Of a DNA stretch of 64,000 nt, positions 12,923-26,537 are shown piece by piece (position 1 is the first letter of the stretch; each line of letters starts with the position of its first letter). Origin of the DNA: Kingdonia uniflora. Its lineage: Eukaryota; Streptophyta; Magnoliopsida; Ranunculales; Circaeasteraceae. The stretch covers positions 496,001-560,000 of the forward strand of contig JACGCM010002742.1 in assembly GCA_014058105.1 (NCBI GenBank), in the 5' to 3' direction. The notes below the pieces were generated by a model, which saw only the letters and a list, made by a program, of their open reading frames with translations, was not told where the DNA came from and searched no databases. Made by a program: the position numbers and the translations under genes.

Positions 12923-14095
12923 ATTCAATCTCTCAAACGTGCTGCCGGTAGCAAAGCTTCGCCGAATTACGATCTAAAGCATCGGAGAAGTACAAAATCC
13001 GTACCGGTCAAAAATTTTAGCCGGGAGTATTACGTCTCATTTGGTAACTATCCGAGCATGTATTTGGTCGATGTGAACCTCTAAAAAATGATCTAAACTC
13101 TTAAACTACTTGCCGGTAGCATAGCTTCTCTAAATAGCAATCTAAAGCATCGAAGAGGTACGAAATCCGTATCGGTCAAAAAATCAAACCGGGAGTATTG
13201 CAATTCATTTGGTAAATATCCTAGCATGGATTTGTTCGAAACGAAACTCTTAAAAATGATCCAACCAATCGAACTACTTGCTGGTAGCCAAGCTTCTCTG
13301 AATAGCGATCTAAAGCGTCGGAGAGGTACAAAATCCGTACCAGTCAAAAATTTAAGCCGTAAATATTGCGATTCATTTGGAAACAATTCTAGCATATTGT
13401 TAGCCAAAGCAAAACTCTTAATTAAAATCGAACATCTCTAGCGGCATGCCGGTAGCCAATCTTCTCAGAATTGCGATCTAAAGCATCGGAGAGGTACAAA
13501 ATCTGTACCACTCAAAAATTCAAACCGGGTGTATTGCGATTCATTTGGAAACTATCCTAGCAAGTATTTGGTCGAAAGGAAACTCATTAAAATGATCCAA
13601 CCTGTCAAACGACATGCCGGTAGGAATGCATCTCTGAATATTGATCTAAAGCAACTGTGAGGTACGAAATCGGTATCGGTCATAAATTCAAACCCGGATT
13701 ATAGCGATTCATTTGAAAACAATCCTAGCATGTTTCCGGTCTAAACGAAACCCTTAAAAAATACAAACTCTCAAACGAGTTGCTGATAGCGAAGCTTCTC
13801 CGAATTGCGATCTAAAACATCATGAAGGTACGAAATCCGTACCAGTCAAAAATTCAAGCTGGGAGTATATCGATTCATTTAGGAGCATTCCTAGCATGTT
13901 GGAAGGCGTGAAAAACTCATATAAGCGATCGATCCTGTCAAATGAGTTGCCGCTGGCCAAGCTTCTTCGAATTACTATCTAAAGCACCGGGGTGGAGCAA
14001 AATCTGTTCCGTTCTAAAATTGAAACCAGGACTATTGCGATTCATTTGGGAACAATCCTAGCATGTTTTCGGGCAATTCAAAACACTTAAAATTG
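12923..14095 (+). repeat. Seven-monomer block a-b-c-d-e-K-Q
   Basis: 1173 bp. a at 12923, b near 13091, c at 13259, d near 13427 and e near 13597 (CATGCCGGTAGGAATGC). The e unit ends with an O-type tail (GGTCATAAATTCAAACCC), then K and Q follow. It is a truncated 17-mer in which f to o are skipped in register. Confidence 0.7.
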
Positions 14096-17000
14096 ATCCA
14101 ATCTCATAAACGTGTTGCCGGCAGCCAAGCTTCTCAGAATTGTAATCTAAACCTTTAGAGAGGTACGAAATCCGTACCGGTCAAAAATTCAAACCTCGAG
14201 TATTGAGATTCATAAGGTAACTATCCAAGCATGGATTTTGTCAAAACGAAACTCTTAAAAATGAAATAACCTATCCAACGACTAGCCAGTAGCTAAGTTT
14301 CTCAAAATAGCGATCTAAAGCATCAGAGAGGTTCAAAATTTGTACCGGTCAGAAGTTCAAACCGGGAGTACTATGATTCATTTGGTAACTATCTTAGAAT
14401 GTATTTGGTAGAAACGAACCTCTTTAAAATGATCCAACCTCTCAAACAACTTGCCGCCAGCAAAGCTTCCCTGAGTTGCGATCTAAAGCATTTGTGAGGT
14501 ACAAAATCGGTACCGTTCATAAATTCAAACCGGGATTATAGCAATTCATTTGGTAACAATCCTAGCCTGTTTTCGGTCTAAATGAAACTCTAAAAAAATA
14601 TCCAAACTCTCAAATGAGTTGCTGGTAACGAAGCTTCTTCGAATTGCAATATAAAGCATCGGGAAGGTACGAAATCCGTACCGATCAAAAATTAAAACCG
14701 GGAGTATATCGATTTATTTAGGAGCATTCCTAGCATTTTGTCAGGCATGACAAAACTCATAAAAGAGATCGAACCTCTCTAATGAGTTGCCGGTAGCCAA
14801 GCTTCTCTGAATTAATATCTAAAGCACCGGAGAAGTACAAAATCAATTATGTTATAAAACTCAAACCGGAAGTATAGCAATTCATTTGGTAAATATCCTA
14901 GCATGGATTTTGTGGAATTGAAACTCTTAAAAATGATCCAATCTATAGAACTACTTGTCGGTAGCCAAGCTTCTCTGAATAGTGATCTAAAGCATCGTAG
15001 AGGGTACAAAATCCGTACTGGTCACAAATTCAAGCCAAAAATATTGCGATTCATTTGGTAACAATCCTAGCATATCAGTCAAAGAAAAACTCTAAATAAT
15101 TATCCAACCTCTCTAACGACTTGCCGGTGGCCAAGCTTCTCAGAATTGCGATCTAAAGCATCGGAGAGGTTCCAAATCCGTATGGCTCTAAAATTCAAAC
15201 CGGGAGTATTGCGATTCATTTGGCAACTATCCTAGCAGGTATTTGGTCGAAACAAAACTCATTAAAGCGATCCGACCTGTCAAACGTCATGCCGGTAGCA
15301 ATGCATCTCTGAATAACGATTTAAAGCATCGGAGAAGTTCGAATTCTGTACCGGTCAAAAGTTCAAACCGGGAGTATTGCTATTCATTTGGTAACTATCC
15401 AGGCATGTATTTGGTTAAAACGAAATACTTTTAAATGATCCAACCTTTCAAATGACTTTCCGTCAGCAAAGCTTCTCTGAATTGCAATCTAAGTAATCTT
15501 TGAGGAACGAAATCGGTACCGGTCATTAATTCCAACCTAGATTATAGCGATTCATTTGGTAACCGTCCTAGCATGTTTTTGATCTAAACGAAACACTTAA
15601 AAAATATCCAAACTCTCAAACGAGTTGCTGGTAGCGAAGCTTCTCCGAATTACGATCTAAAGCATCGGGAAGGTACGAAATCCGTATCAGTCAAAAATTC
15701 AAATTGGAAGTTTATCGATTCATTTAGGAGCATTCCTCATTTTCCAGGCATGAAAAAACTCATAAAAGTGATCGATCCTCTCAAATGAGTTGTCGGTAAC
15801 CAAACTTCTCTGAATTACTATCTAAAGCCTAGAAGAGGTACAAAATCCGTTCTGTTCTAAAATTCAAACTGAGAATATTGCGATTCATTTGGGAACAATC
15901 CTAGAATATTTTGTCAAAACAAAACTCTTAAAAATAATCCAAACACTGTAACAACTTTCTGGTGGCCAAGCTTCTCAGAATAACGATTTAAAGCATCGGA
16001 GAGGTACGAAACCCGTACCGGCAAAAATTTCAAACTGGGAGTAATATAATTCATTTGGTAACTATCCTACATGTATTTGGTCGAAATAAAATTCTTTTAA
16101 ATGATCCAACCTCTCAAACGACTTGCCGCCAGCAAAGCTTCTCTGAATAGCGATCTAAAACATTTGTGAGCTACGAAATCGGTACCCGTCATAAATTCAA
16201 GCCGGGATTATTGCGATTCATTTGGTAACAATCCTAGTATGTTTTCGATCAAAACGAAACTCTTAAAAAATATCCAAACTCACAAACGAGTTGCTGATAG
16301 CGAAGCTTCTCCAAATTGCGATCTAAAGCATCGGGAAGGTACGAAATCTGTACTGGTCAAAAATTCAAACTGGGAGTATATCAATTTATTTAGGAGCATT
16401 CCTAGCATGTTTTCAAGCATGAAAAAACTCATAAAAGCGATCGATCCTCTCAACTGAGTTGCTGGTAGCGAAGATCTTCGAATTACGATCTTAAGCAACG
16501 GAGTGACACAAAATCCATTCAGTTCTAAAATTCAAACTGGGAGTATTGCGATTCATATGGAAACAATCCTTGAATATTTGGTCGAAACGAATCTCTTAAA
16601 AATGATCCAAACACTCAACCGACTTGACGGTAGCCAAGTTTCTCTGAATAGCAATTTAAGGCATCGGAGAGGTACGAAATCCACACTGATCAAAAGTTTA
16701 TACCGTTAGTATTGCGAATCATTTGGTAACTATCCAAGCATGTATTTGGGCAAAACGAAACTCTTCAAAATGTACCGACCTCTCAAACGACATGCCGCTG
16801 GCAAAGCTTCTCGGAATGAAGATTTAAAGTATCAGAGAGGTACGAAACCCATATCGGTCAAAAGCTCAAGCTGGGAGTATTGCGATTCATTTGGTAACTA
16901 TCATAGCAAGTATTTGGTTGAAGCAAAACTCATTAAAATGATCAAACCTCTCAAACGACTTGCCGCCAACAAAGCTACTCTGAATAGAGATTTAAAGCAT

Positions 17001-17422
17001 CGGAGAGGTTCGAAACCCGTACCGGTCAAAAATTTAAACTGGGATTATTGCGATTCATTTGGTAACTATCCTAGCATGTATTTGGTCGAAACAAAACTTT
17101 TTAAAATGATCCAACCTCTCAAACGACTTACGGCCAGCAAAACTTCTCTAAATAGCGATCTAAAGCATCTATGAGCTACGAAATCGGTACCGGTCATAAA
17201 TTCATACCGGGATTATAGCGATTCATTTGGAAACAATCCTAGCATGTTTTCGGTCTAAATGAAACTCTTAAAAAATATCCAAACTCTCAAACGAGTTGCT
17301 ACTATCTAAAGCACCGGAGAGGTACAAAATCTATTATGTTATAAAACTCAAACCTGGAGTATTGCGATTCATTTGGGAACAATCCTTGCACGCTGTCGGG
17401 CGATACAAAACAATTAAAAATA
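14096..17422 (+). repeat. Long block of about 20 units: A-C-O-K-Q followed by c to o of the 17-mer
   Basis: A starts at 14096; C, O, K and Q follow. The order then is c (near 14937), d, e (15270), f, g, h, i, j, k, l, m, n, n2 and o, ending in a fused K/Q unit. Diagnostic strings include CATGCCGGTAGCAATGC at e, ATCCTACATGTATTTGG at j near 16065, and CTTGACGGTAGCCAAGTTTC at m. The 17-mer order is kept without any internal jump between c and n. Confidence 0.7.
17277..17422 (+). repeat. K/Q fusion monomer (146 bp)
   Basis: A K unit (anchor 17277, CAAACGAGTTGCT) is joined directly to the inside of a Q unit (ACTATCTAAAGCACCGGAG) near 17300. The two units occupy 146 bp instead of 336, so 190 bp are missing. 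This is not a whole number of monomers. Confidence 0.8.
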
Positions 17423-18093
17423 ATCTAATCTCTCAAACGCGTTGCCGGTTGCAGAACTTTACCGAATTACGATCTAAAGCATCGGAGAGCTACGAAAACT
17501 GTACCGGTAGAAAATTGAAACCGGGAGTATTACGATTCATTTGAAAACTATCCAAGCATTTATTTGGTCGAAGTGAAACTCCTAAAAGCAATCCAACCTC
17601 TCGAACGACTTGCCAATAGCCAAGCTTCTCAAAATTGTAATCTAAAGCATCAGAGAGGTACAAAATCCGTACCGGTCAAAAATTCATGCCGGAGTATTTC
17701 GATTCATTTGGTAACATTCCCAGCATATTGTCAGTAAAAGAAAAACTCTTAAATATGATCCAACCTCTCTAGCGACTTGCCGCTAGCCAAGCTTCTTAGA
17801 ATTGCGATCTAAAGCATCGGAGAAACACAAAATCCGTACTGGACAAAAATTCTAGCTGGGAGTATTGCGATTCATTTGGTAACAATCCTAGCATATTGTT
17901 AGTCAAAGCAAAACTCTTAAATATGATTCATCCTCCCTAACGAGTTGCCGCTAGCCAAGCTTCTTCGAATCACCATCTAAAGCACCGGAGAGGTACAAAT
18001 TCCATTTTGTTTTAAAATTCAAATCGGAGATATTGCAATTCATTTGGGAATAATCCTATCATGTTGTCAGGCGATAAAAAACTCTTAATAATC
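17423..18093 (+). repeat. Four-monomer cassette A-B2'-D-D2, copy 2
   Basis: 671 bp with units A (17423), B2' (near 17591), D (near 17759) and D2 (near 17927, CCTCCCTAACGAGTTGCC). A six-monomer cassette follows directly, as at 11245. Confidence 0.82.
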
Positions 18094-19100
18094 ATCCAAT
18101 CTCGCAAACGTGTTGCCGGTAGCAAAGCTTCACCGAATTGCGATATAAAGCATCAGAGATGTACAAAATCCTTACCGGCCAAAAATTCAAACCGGGAGTA
18201 TTGCGATTCATTTGGTAACTATCAGAGCATGTATTTTGTCAAAGTTAAAACTCTTAAAAATGATCTAACCTTTCAAACGACTTGCCGGCAGCCAAGCTTC
18301 TCAGAATTGTAATCTAAAGCCTCGGTGAGGTAGGAAATTTGTTCCGGTCAAAAATTTAAACCTGGAGTATTGCGATTCATTGGATAAGTATCCTGACATA
18401 GATTTTGTTGAAACAAAACTCTTAAAAATGATCCAACCTATCGAACGACATGCCTGTAGCCAAGCTTCTCTGAATAACGATCTAATGCATCGAAGAGGTA
18501 CAAAATCCGTTTCGGCCAGAAGATCATGCCGGGAGTATTGCAATTCATTTGGTAACTACCCTGGCATGTATTTGGTCAAAACGAAATTCTTAAAAATGAT
18601 TCAACCTCTCAAACGACTTGCCGCCAGCAAAGCTTCTCTGAATAGCGATCTAAAGCATCTGTGGGTACGAAATCAGTACTGGTCATAAATTCTAACCGGG
18701 ATTATAGCGATTCATTAGGAAACAATCCTAGCAAGTTTTCGGTTTAAACAAAACTCTTAAAAAATTTCTAAACTCTCAAACGAGTAGCTGGTAGCGAAGC
18801 TTCTTTGAATTGCGATATAAAGCATCGGGAATGTACGAAATCCGTACCGGTCAAAAATTCAAACCGGGAGTATATCGATTCATTTAGGAGCATTCCAAGC
18901 ATATTGTCAGGCATAAAAAACTCTTAAAAGTGATCAAACTTCTCAAATGAGTTGCCGGCAGCTAAGCTTCTCCGAATTACTATCTAAAGCATTGGAGACA
19001 GACAAAATCCATTCTGTTCAAAAACCCAAACCGGGAGTCTTGCGATTCAATTGGGAATAATCCTAGCATGTTGTCGGGCAATACTAAACTCTTAAAAATG
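18094..19100 (+). repeat. Six-monomer HOR cassette A-B2-C-O-K-Q, copy 4
   Basis: 1007 bp. A at 18094, B2 near 18262 (AGAATTGTAATCTAAAGCC), C near 18430, O near 18599, K near 18766 and Q near 18933. Confidence 0.82.
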
Positions 19101-21010
19101 ATTCATTCCCTCAAACGTGTTGCCGGTAGCAAAGCTTTGCCGAATTGCGATCTAAAACATCGGAGAGGTACGAAATCCGTACCGGTCAAAAATTCAAACC
19201 GCTCCATTACGATTCATTTGGAAACTATCAGAGCATGTATTTGGTCGATGTGAAACTCTAAAAAATGGTCCAAACTCTCAAACGACTTGTCGGCAGCAAA
19301 GTTTCTCTGAATAGCGATCTAAAGCATCGAAGATGTTCGAAATCTGTATCGGTCAAATAATCAAACCGGGTGTATTGTAATTCATTTGGTAAATATCGTT
19401 GCATGGATTTTGTCAAAACGAAACTCTTAAAAATAACCCAACCTATAGATCTACTTGCCGGTAGCCAAGCTTTTCTGAATAAGGATCTAATGCATCGGAG
19501 CGGTAGAAAATCCGTACCGCTCAAAAATTCTTGCCGAAAATATTGTGATTCATTTGGCAACAATCCTTGTATATTGTCAATCAAAGCAAAACTCTTTATT
19601 TATGATCCAACCTCTCTAATGACTTGTCGGTAGCCAAGATTCTCAGAATTGCGATCTAAAGCATCGGTGAGGTACGAAATCCGTGCCGCTCAAAAATTTA
19701 AACCGGGATTATTGCGATTCATTTGGCAACTATCCTTGCATGTATTTGCTCCAAACGAAACTCATTAAAATGATCCAACCTGTCAAATGACATGCCAGTA
19801 GCAATGAATCTCTGAATAGCGATTTAAAGCATCAGAGAGGTACGAAATCCGTACCGGTCAAAATTTCAAACCGGGAGTATTGCTATTCATCTGTTAACTA
19901 TCCAGGCATGTATTTGGCCAAAACAAAAAACTTTAAAATGATCCAACCTTTCAAATGACTTGCCGTCAGAAAAGCTTCTCAGAATAGCGATCTAAAGAAT
20001 CTTTGAGCAACGAAATCGGTACCGGTCATTAATTCAAACCTAGATTATAACGATTCATTTGGTAACAGTCCTTGCATGTTTTTAGTATTAACGAAGCACT
20101 TAAGAAATATCCAAACTCTCAAACGAGTTGCTGGCAGCGAAGCTTCTCCGAATTGCGATTTAGAGCATCAGGAAGGTACGAAATCCGTACCGGTCTAAAA
20201 TTCAAACTGGGAGTATATCGATTCATTTAGGAGCATTCCTAGCATTTTCCAGGCATGAAAAAGCTCAAGAAAGCGATCAATCCTCTCAAATAAGTTGTCG
20301 GTAACCAAGCTTCTCCGAATTACTATCTATAGCCCAGCAGAGGTACAAAATCCGTTATGTTCCAAAATACAAACCGAGAGTATTGCGATTCATTTGGGAA
20401 CAATCCAAGAATATTTGGTAGAAACGAAACTCTTATAAACGTTCCAAACACTCTTAACGACTTGCTGGTGGCTAAGCTTATCGGAATAACGATTTAAAGC
20501 ATCGGAGAGGTACGAAACCCGTACCGGTTAAATGTTCAAACTGGGAGTATTACTATTCATTTGGTAACTATCCTACATGTATTTGATCGAAATAAAACTC
20601 ATTTAAATGATCCAACCTCTCAAACGACTTGCCGCCACCCAAGATCTCTGAATAGCGATCTAAAGCATCTCTGAGCTACGAAATCGTTACCCATCATAAA
20701 TTCTAACCGGGATTATAGCGATTCATTTAGTAACAATCCAAGTATGTTTTCAGTCAAAACGATATTCTTAAAAAATATCCAAACTCTCAAACGAGTTGCT
20801 GATAGCGAAGCTTCTCCGAATTGCGATCTAAAGCATCGGGAAAGTACGAAATCTGTACCGACAAAAAATTTAAACTGGGATTATATCATTTATTTAGGAG
20901 CATTCCTAGCATGTTGTCAGGCATGAAAAAAATCATAAAAGTGATCGATCCTCTCAATTGAGTTGCCGGTAGCCAAGCATCTTCGAATTACAATCTTAAG
21001 CTACGGAGAG

Positions 21011-21496
21011 ATACAAAATCCGTTCAGTTCTAAAATTCAAACCGGGAGTATTGCGATTCATTTGGGAACAATCCTTGAATATTTTGTTGAAACGAAACTC
21101 TTAAGAACGATCCAAACTCTCAAACGGCTTGATGGTAGCCAAGTTTCTCTGAATAGCAATTTAAAGCATCGGAGAGGTACGAAATCCGTACAGATCAAAA
21201 TTTCAAAGCGGTACTATTGCGATTCATTTGGTAACTATCCTAACACGTATTTCGCCGAAACGAAACTCTTCAAATTGATCCGACCTCTTAAATGACTTGC
21301 CACCGGCAAAGCTTTTCGGAATGGCGATTTAAAGCAACGGAGAGGTACGAAACCCATACTGGTCAAAAGTTCAAACTGGGAGGATTGCGATTCATTTGGT
21401 AACTATCCTAGCAAGTATTTGGTTGAAACAAAACTCAATAAAACGATCCAACCCCTCAATCGACTTGCCGCCAACAAAATTTCTCTAAATAGAGAT
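21011..21496 (+). repeat. 486-bp block identical to 30128-30613 (copy 1)
   Basis: By eye, base-by-base reading shows no difference between 21011-21496 and 30128-30613 over 486 bp, nearly three monomers (tail of l, then m, n and most of n2). Outside the block the two loci differ within a few bases on each side. Shared private changes include CAAAGCGGTACTATTGC and TAACACGTATTTCGCCG. Confidence 0.88.
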
Positions 21497-21596
21497 CTAA
21501 AGCATTTGTGATGTACGAAACTTTTTAAAAATATCCAAACTCTCAAACGAGTTGCCGGCAGCGAAACTTCTCCGAATTGCGATATAAAGCATCGGG
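21497..21596 (+). repeat. 100-bp direct repeat with deletion junction, copy 1
   Basis: Identical to 21921-22020. It contains the abnormal join GTACGAAACTTTTTAAAAAT, where about 80 bp of a monomer are missing and the unit is only 87 bp between anchors (21446 and 21533). Confidence 0.88.
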
Positions 21597-21920
21597 GAGG
21601 TACGAAATTCGTAACGATCAAAGGTTCAATCAGGAAGAATTGCGATTCATTAGGTAACAATCCTAGCATATATTTGGCCGAAACATAACTCTCCAAAATG
21701 AACCAACCTCTCAAATGACATGCCACCGGCAAAGTTTCTCGGAATGGCGATTTAAAGCATCGGAGAGGTACGAAACCCATACCGGCCAAAAGTTCAAACT
21801 GGGAGTATTGCGATTCATTTTGTAACTATCCTAGCATGTAATTGGTCGAAATGAAACTCTTAAAAATGATCCATCCTCTCAAACGTCTTGCCGCCAGCAA
21901 AAGCTTCTCTGAATAGCGAT

Positions 21921-22020
21921 CTAAAGCATTTGTGATGTACGAAACTTTTTAAAAATATCCAAACTCTCAAACGAGTTGCCGGCAGCGAAACTTCTCCGAA
22001 TTGCGATATAAAGCATCGGG
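21921..22020 (+). repeat. 100-bp direct repeat with deletion junction, copy 2
   Basis: Same 100 bases as 21497-21596, displaced by 424 bp. The anchor spacing is 88 bp here (21869 to 21957). The shared break point means the deletion arose once and was then copied. Confidence 0.88.
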
Positions 22021-22260
22021 AATGTATAAAATCCGTACCGGTCAAAAATTCAAACCGGGAGTATATCGATTCATTTAGGAGCATTCCAAGCATGTTGTCA
22101 GGCATGACAAAACTCTTAAAAGCGATCAAACCTCTCAAATGAGTTGCCGACAGCTAAGCTTCTCCGAATTACTATCTAAAGAACCCGAGAGGTACAAAAT
22201 CCATTCTGTTCAAAAACCCAATCCGGGAGTATTGCGATTCAGTTGAGAACAATTCCAGTA

Positions 22261-22406
22261 TGTCGGGCAATACAAAACTCTTAAAAATGATCCAATCTCT
22301 CAAACGTGTTGCCGGTAGCAAAGCTTCTCCGGTCAAAAATCCGTATGTTGTCGGGCAATACAAAACTCTTAAAAATGATCCAATCTCTCAAACGTGTTGC
22401 CGGTAG
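22261..22406 (+). repeat. Tandem duplication of a partial A unit (offset 88 bp)
   Basis: 58 bases starting TGTCGGGCAATACAAAAC at 22261-22318 are repeated exactly at 22349-22406. The sequence between them (CTCCGGTCAAAAATCCGTAT) is a scrambled join. The A anchors at 22290 and 22378 are 88 bp apart. Confidence 0.88.
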
Positions 22407-24695
22407 AAAAGCTTCGCCGAATTGCGATCTAAAGCATCGGGAAGGTACAAAATCCGTACCGGTCAAAAATTCAAACTGGGAGTATTACTATACATTTGGT
22501 ACTATCTTAGATGTATTTGATCGAAATAAAACTCTTTTAAATGATCCAACCACTCAAACGAATTGCCGTCTGGAAAGCTTCTCTGAATAGCGATCTAAAG
22601 CATCACTGAGCTACGAAATCGGTACCCGTCATAAATTCAAACTGGGATTATAGCGATTCATTTGGTAACAATCCTAGTATGTTCTCGGTTATAACGAAAC
22701 TCTTAAAAATTATCTAAACTCTCAAACGAGTTGCTGATAGCGAAGCTTCTCCGAATTGCAATCTAAAGCATCGGAGAGGTGCGAAATCTGTACCAGTAAA
22801 AAATACAAACCGGGAGTATTCCGATTCATTTGGCAACTGTCCGAGCATGTATTTGGTCGATGTGAAACTCTAAAAAATGATCCAAACTCTCAAACGACTT
22901 GCCGGTAGCAAAGCTTCTCTACATAACGATCTATAGCATCGAAGAGTACGAAATCCGTATCGGTCAAAAAATAAAACCTGGAGTATTGCAATTCATTTGG
23001 AAAATATCCTAGCATGGATTTTGTCGAAACGAAACTCTTAAAAATGATCTAACCTATCGAACTACTTACCGGTAGCCAAGCTTCTCTGAATGGCGATCTA
23101 AAGCATCAGAGAGGAACAAAATCCGTACCGGTAAAAAATTCAAGCCAAAAATATTACGATTCATTTGGTTACAATCCTAGCATAATGTCAGTTAAAGAAA
23201 AACTCATAATTATGATCCAACCTCACTAGCGACTTGCCGGTAGCCAAGCTTCTCAGAATTGCGATCTAAAGAATCGGAGAGGTACAAAATCCGTACCGCT
23301 CAAAAATTCTAACCGAGAGTATTGCGATTCATTTGGCAACAATCCTAACAAGTATTTGGTTAAAATGAAACTCATTAAAATGATCCAACCTATCAAACGA
23401 CATGCCGGTAGCAATGCTTCTCTAAATAGTGATTTAAAGCATCGGCGAGGATCGAAATGCGTACCGGTCAAAAGTTCAAACCGGGAGTATTGCGATTCAT
23501 TTAGTAACTATCAAGGGATGTATTTGGTCAAAACAAAACACTTTAAAATGATCCATCCTTTCAAATGACTTGCCGTCAGCAAAGCTTCTCTGAATAGCGA
23601 TCTAAAGAATCTTCGAGGAACAAAATCGGTAACGATCATTAATTCCAATCTAGACTATAGCGATTCATTTGGTAACGGTCCTAGTATGTTTTTGGTCTAA
23701 ACGAAACACTTAAAAAATATCCAAACTCTCAAACGAGTTGGCGGTATCGAAGCTTCTCCGAATTGCGATCCAAAGCATCGGGAAGGTATGAAATTCGTAC
23801 CGGTGAATAATTCAAACTGGGAGTATATCAATTCATTTAGGAGCATTCCTAGCATTTTCCTGGCATGAAAAAACACATAAAAGCGATCGATCCTCTCAAA
23901 TGAGTTGCCGGTAACCAAGCTTCTCCGAATTACTATCTAAAGACAAGCAGAGGTACAAAATCCGTTCAGTTCTAAAATTCAAACCGAGATTATTGCGATT
24001 CATTTGGGAACAATACTAGAATATTTGGTCGAAGCGAAACTCTTAAAAACGATCCAGGCTTCTCGAAATAACGATTTAAATCATTGAAGATGTACGAAAC
24101 CCGTACCGGTCAAAAGATCAAACTGGGAGTATTACTATTCATTTGGTAACTATCCTACATGTATTTGGTAGAAATTAAACTCTTTTAAATGATCCATCCT
24201 ATCAAACGACTTGCTGCCTACAAAGCTTCTCAGAATAGCGATCTAATGTATCTGTGAGCTACAAAATCGGCACCCCTCATAAATTCAAACCGGGATTATA
24301 GCAATTAATTTGGTAACAATCCTAGTATGTTTTCGGTCAAAACGAAACTCTAAAAAAATATCCAAACTCTCAAACGAGTTGCTGATAGCGAAGTTTCTCC
24401 GAATTGCGATCTAAGGCATCGAGAAGGTACGAAATCCGTACCGGTCAAAAATTTAAACCGGGTGTATATCGATTCATTTAGAAGCATTCCAAGCATGTTG
24501 TCAGGCATGACAAAACTCTTAAAAGCGATCGAACCTCTCAATTGAGTTGCCGGCAGCAAAGCTTCTCCGAATTACTATCTAAAGTACCGGAGAGGTATAA
24601 AATCCGTTATGTTCTAAAATTCAAAGCGCGAGTATTGCGATTCATTTCGGAACAATCTTAGCATTTTTTCGAGCAATACAAAACTCTTAAAAAAG
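22378..24695 (+). repeat. Seventeen-mer-type block A-j-k/a-b-c-d-e-f-g-h-i-j-k-q
   Basis: 2318 bp. After A, j and a k/A hybrid, units b (22879), c (23047), d (23215), e (23383), f (23551), g, h, i (24052), j (24192), k (24360) and q (24528) follow in 17-mer order. The i unit lacks about 28 bp after its anchor: GATCCAGGCTTCTCG joins the anchor to the HindIII area. Confidence 0.72.
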
Positions 24696-25864
24696 ATCCA
24701 ATCTCTCAAACTTGTTGTCGGTAGAAAAGCTTTGCCGAATTGCTATCTAAAGCATCGGGAAGGTACGAAATCCGTAGTGGTTAAAAATTCAAACTGGGAG
24801 TATTACTATTCATTTGGTAACTATCATAGATGTATTTGGTCGAAATAAAACTCTTTCAATTGATCCCACCTCTCAAACGACTTGCCGCCACCAAAGCTTC
24901 TCTGAATAGCGATCTAAAGCATCTTTGAGCTACAAAATCGGTACCCGTCATAAATTCAAACTAGGATTATAGCGATTCATTTGGTAACAATCCTAGTATG
25001 TTTTCGGTCTAAACGAAACTCTTAAAAAATATCCAAACTCTCAAACGAGTTGCAGATAGCGAAGCTTCTCCGAATTGCGATCCAAAGCATCGGGACGGTA
25101 CGAAATCTGTACAGGTCAAAAATTCAAGCTGTATATCAATTTATTTTGGAGCATTCCTACCATGTTGTCAGGCATGAAAAAACTCATAAAAGTGATCGAT
25201 CCTCTCAATTAGGTTGCCGGTTGCCAAGCTTCTTCGAATTACGATCTTAAGCAACGGAGATATACCAAATCCGTTCAGTTCTAAAATTCAAACCGGGAGT
25301 ATTGCGATTCATTTGAGAACAATCCTTGAATATTTGGTCGAAATGAAACTCTTAAAAATGATCCAAACTCTCAAACGACTTGACGGTAGCCCGGTTTCTC
25401 TGAATAGAAATTTAAGGCATCGGAGAGGTACGAAATCGGTACCGGTCATAAATTCAAACCGGGATTAAAGCGATTCATTTGGTAATAATCCTAGCTTATT
25501 TTCGGCCAAAATGAAACTCTTAAAAAATATCCAAACTCTCAAACCAGTTGCTGGTAGCGAAGCTTCTTCGAATTGTGATAGAAACCATTAGGTAGGTTCG
25601 AAATCCGTACCGATCAAAAATTTAAACCGGGAGTATATCGATTTATTTAGGAGCATTCCTAGCATGTTGTCAGGCATAAAAAAACTCATAAAAGTGATCG
25701 AACCTCTCAAATGAGTTGTCGGTAGCAAAGCTTCTCCGAATTACTATTTAATGAACCGGAGAGGTACCAAATACATTTTGTTCTAAAACTAGAACCGGGA
25801 GTATTGCGATTCATTTGGGAATAATCATTGCAGGTTGTCGGGCGATACAAAATAATTAAAAATA
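24696..25864 (+). repeat. Seven-monomer block A-j-k-l-m-K-Q
   Basis: 1169 bp. A (24696), j (near 24862), k (near 25030), l (near 25197), m (near 25359), K and Q. The same j-k-l-m run follows A at 27544, so these A units are joined in the same place to the second half of the 17-mer. Confidence 0.7.
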
Positions 25865-26537
25865 ATCTAATCTATCAAATGCGTTGCCGGTAGCAAAGCT
25901 TCACCGAATTTCGATCTAAAGCATCGGAGAGTTACGAAATCCGTACCGGTAGAAAATTCAAATCGGGTGTATTACGATTCATTTGAAAATTATCAGAGCA
26001 TGTATTTGGTCGAAGTGAAACTCCTAAAGACGTTCCAATCTCTCAAACGACTTGCCGATAGCCAAGCTTCCCTGAATTGAAATAATCTAATGTATCGGAG
26101 AGGTACATAATCCGTACCGGTCAAAAATTTAAGGCGGAGTATTGCGATTCTTTTGGTAACATTCCTAGCATATTGTCAGTCAAAGCGAAACTCTTAAATA
26201 TGATCCAACCTCTCTAGCGACTTGCCGGTAGCCAAGCTTCTTAAAATTGCGATCAAAAGCAACGGAGAAGTACAAAATCCGTACCAAACCAAAATTCTAG
26301 CCGGGAGTATTGCGATTCATTTGGTAACAATCCTTGCATATTCTCAGTCAAAGAGAAACTCTTAAATATGATTCAACCTCCGTAACGACTTGCCCTAGCT
26401 AAGCTTCTTCGAATTACTATCTAAAGCACCGGAGAGGTACAAATTCCGTTTTGTTTTAAAATTCAAACCGGGGGTGTTGCGATTCATTTGGGAATAATCC
26501 TATCATGTTGTCGGGCGAAACAAAACTCTTAATAATC
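25865..26537 (+). repeat. Four-monomer cassette A-B2'-D-D2, copy 3
   Basis: 673 bp. A (25865), B2' (variant TTGAAATAATCTAATG), D (near 26202) and D2 (near 26370). It is directly followed by a six-monomer cassette. Confidence 0.8.

Larger units (their letters stand above)
19101..22289 (+). repeat. Seventeen-mer-type HOR block a to n2 with a duplicated truncated unit
   Basis: Units a (19101), b (near 19269), c, d, e (19773), f, g, h, i, j (near 20570), k, l, m, n (near 21278) and n2 (21446) follow the 17-mer order. The n2 unit is cut and fused to K at 21497-21533. A K/m hybrid, another n (near 21701) and a second unit with the same cut (o, 21869) follow, then K (21957) and Q (near 22125). Confidence 0.75.

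Noticed and set aside
21403..21789. Long reverse-strand open frames with a recurrent 56-residue pattern
   Set aside because: They are the reverse reading of the same satellite and recur all over the array. Their edges change with monomer class and indels, not with gene structure.
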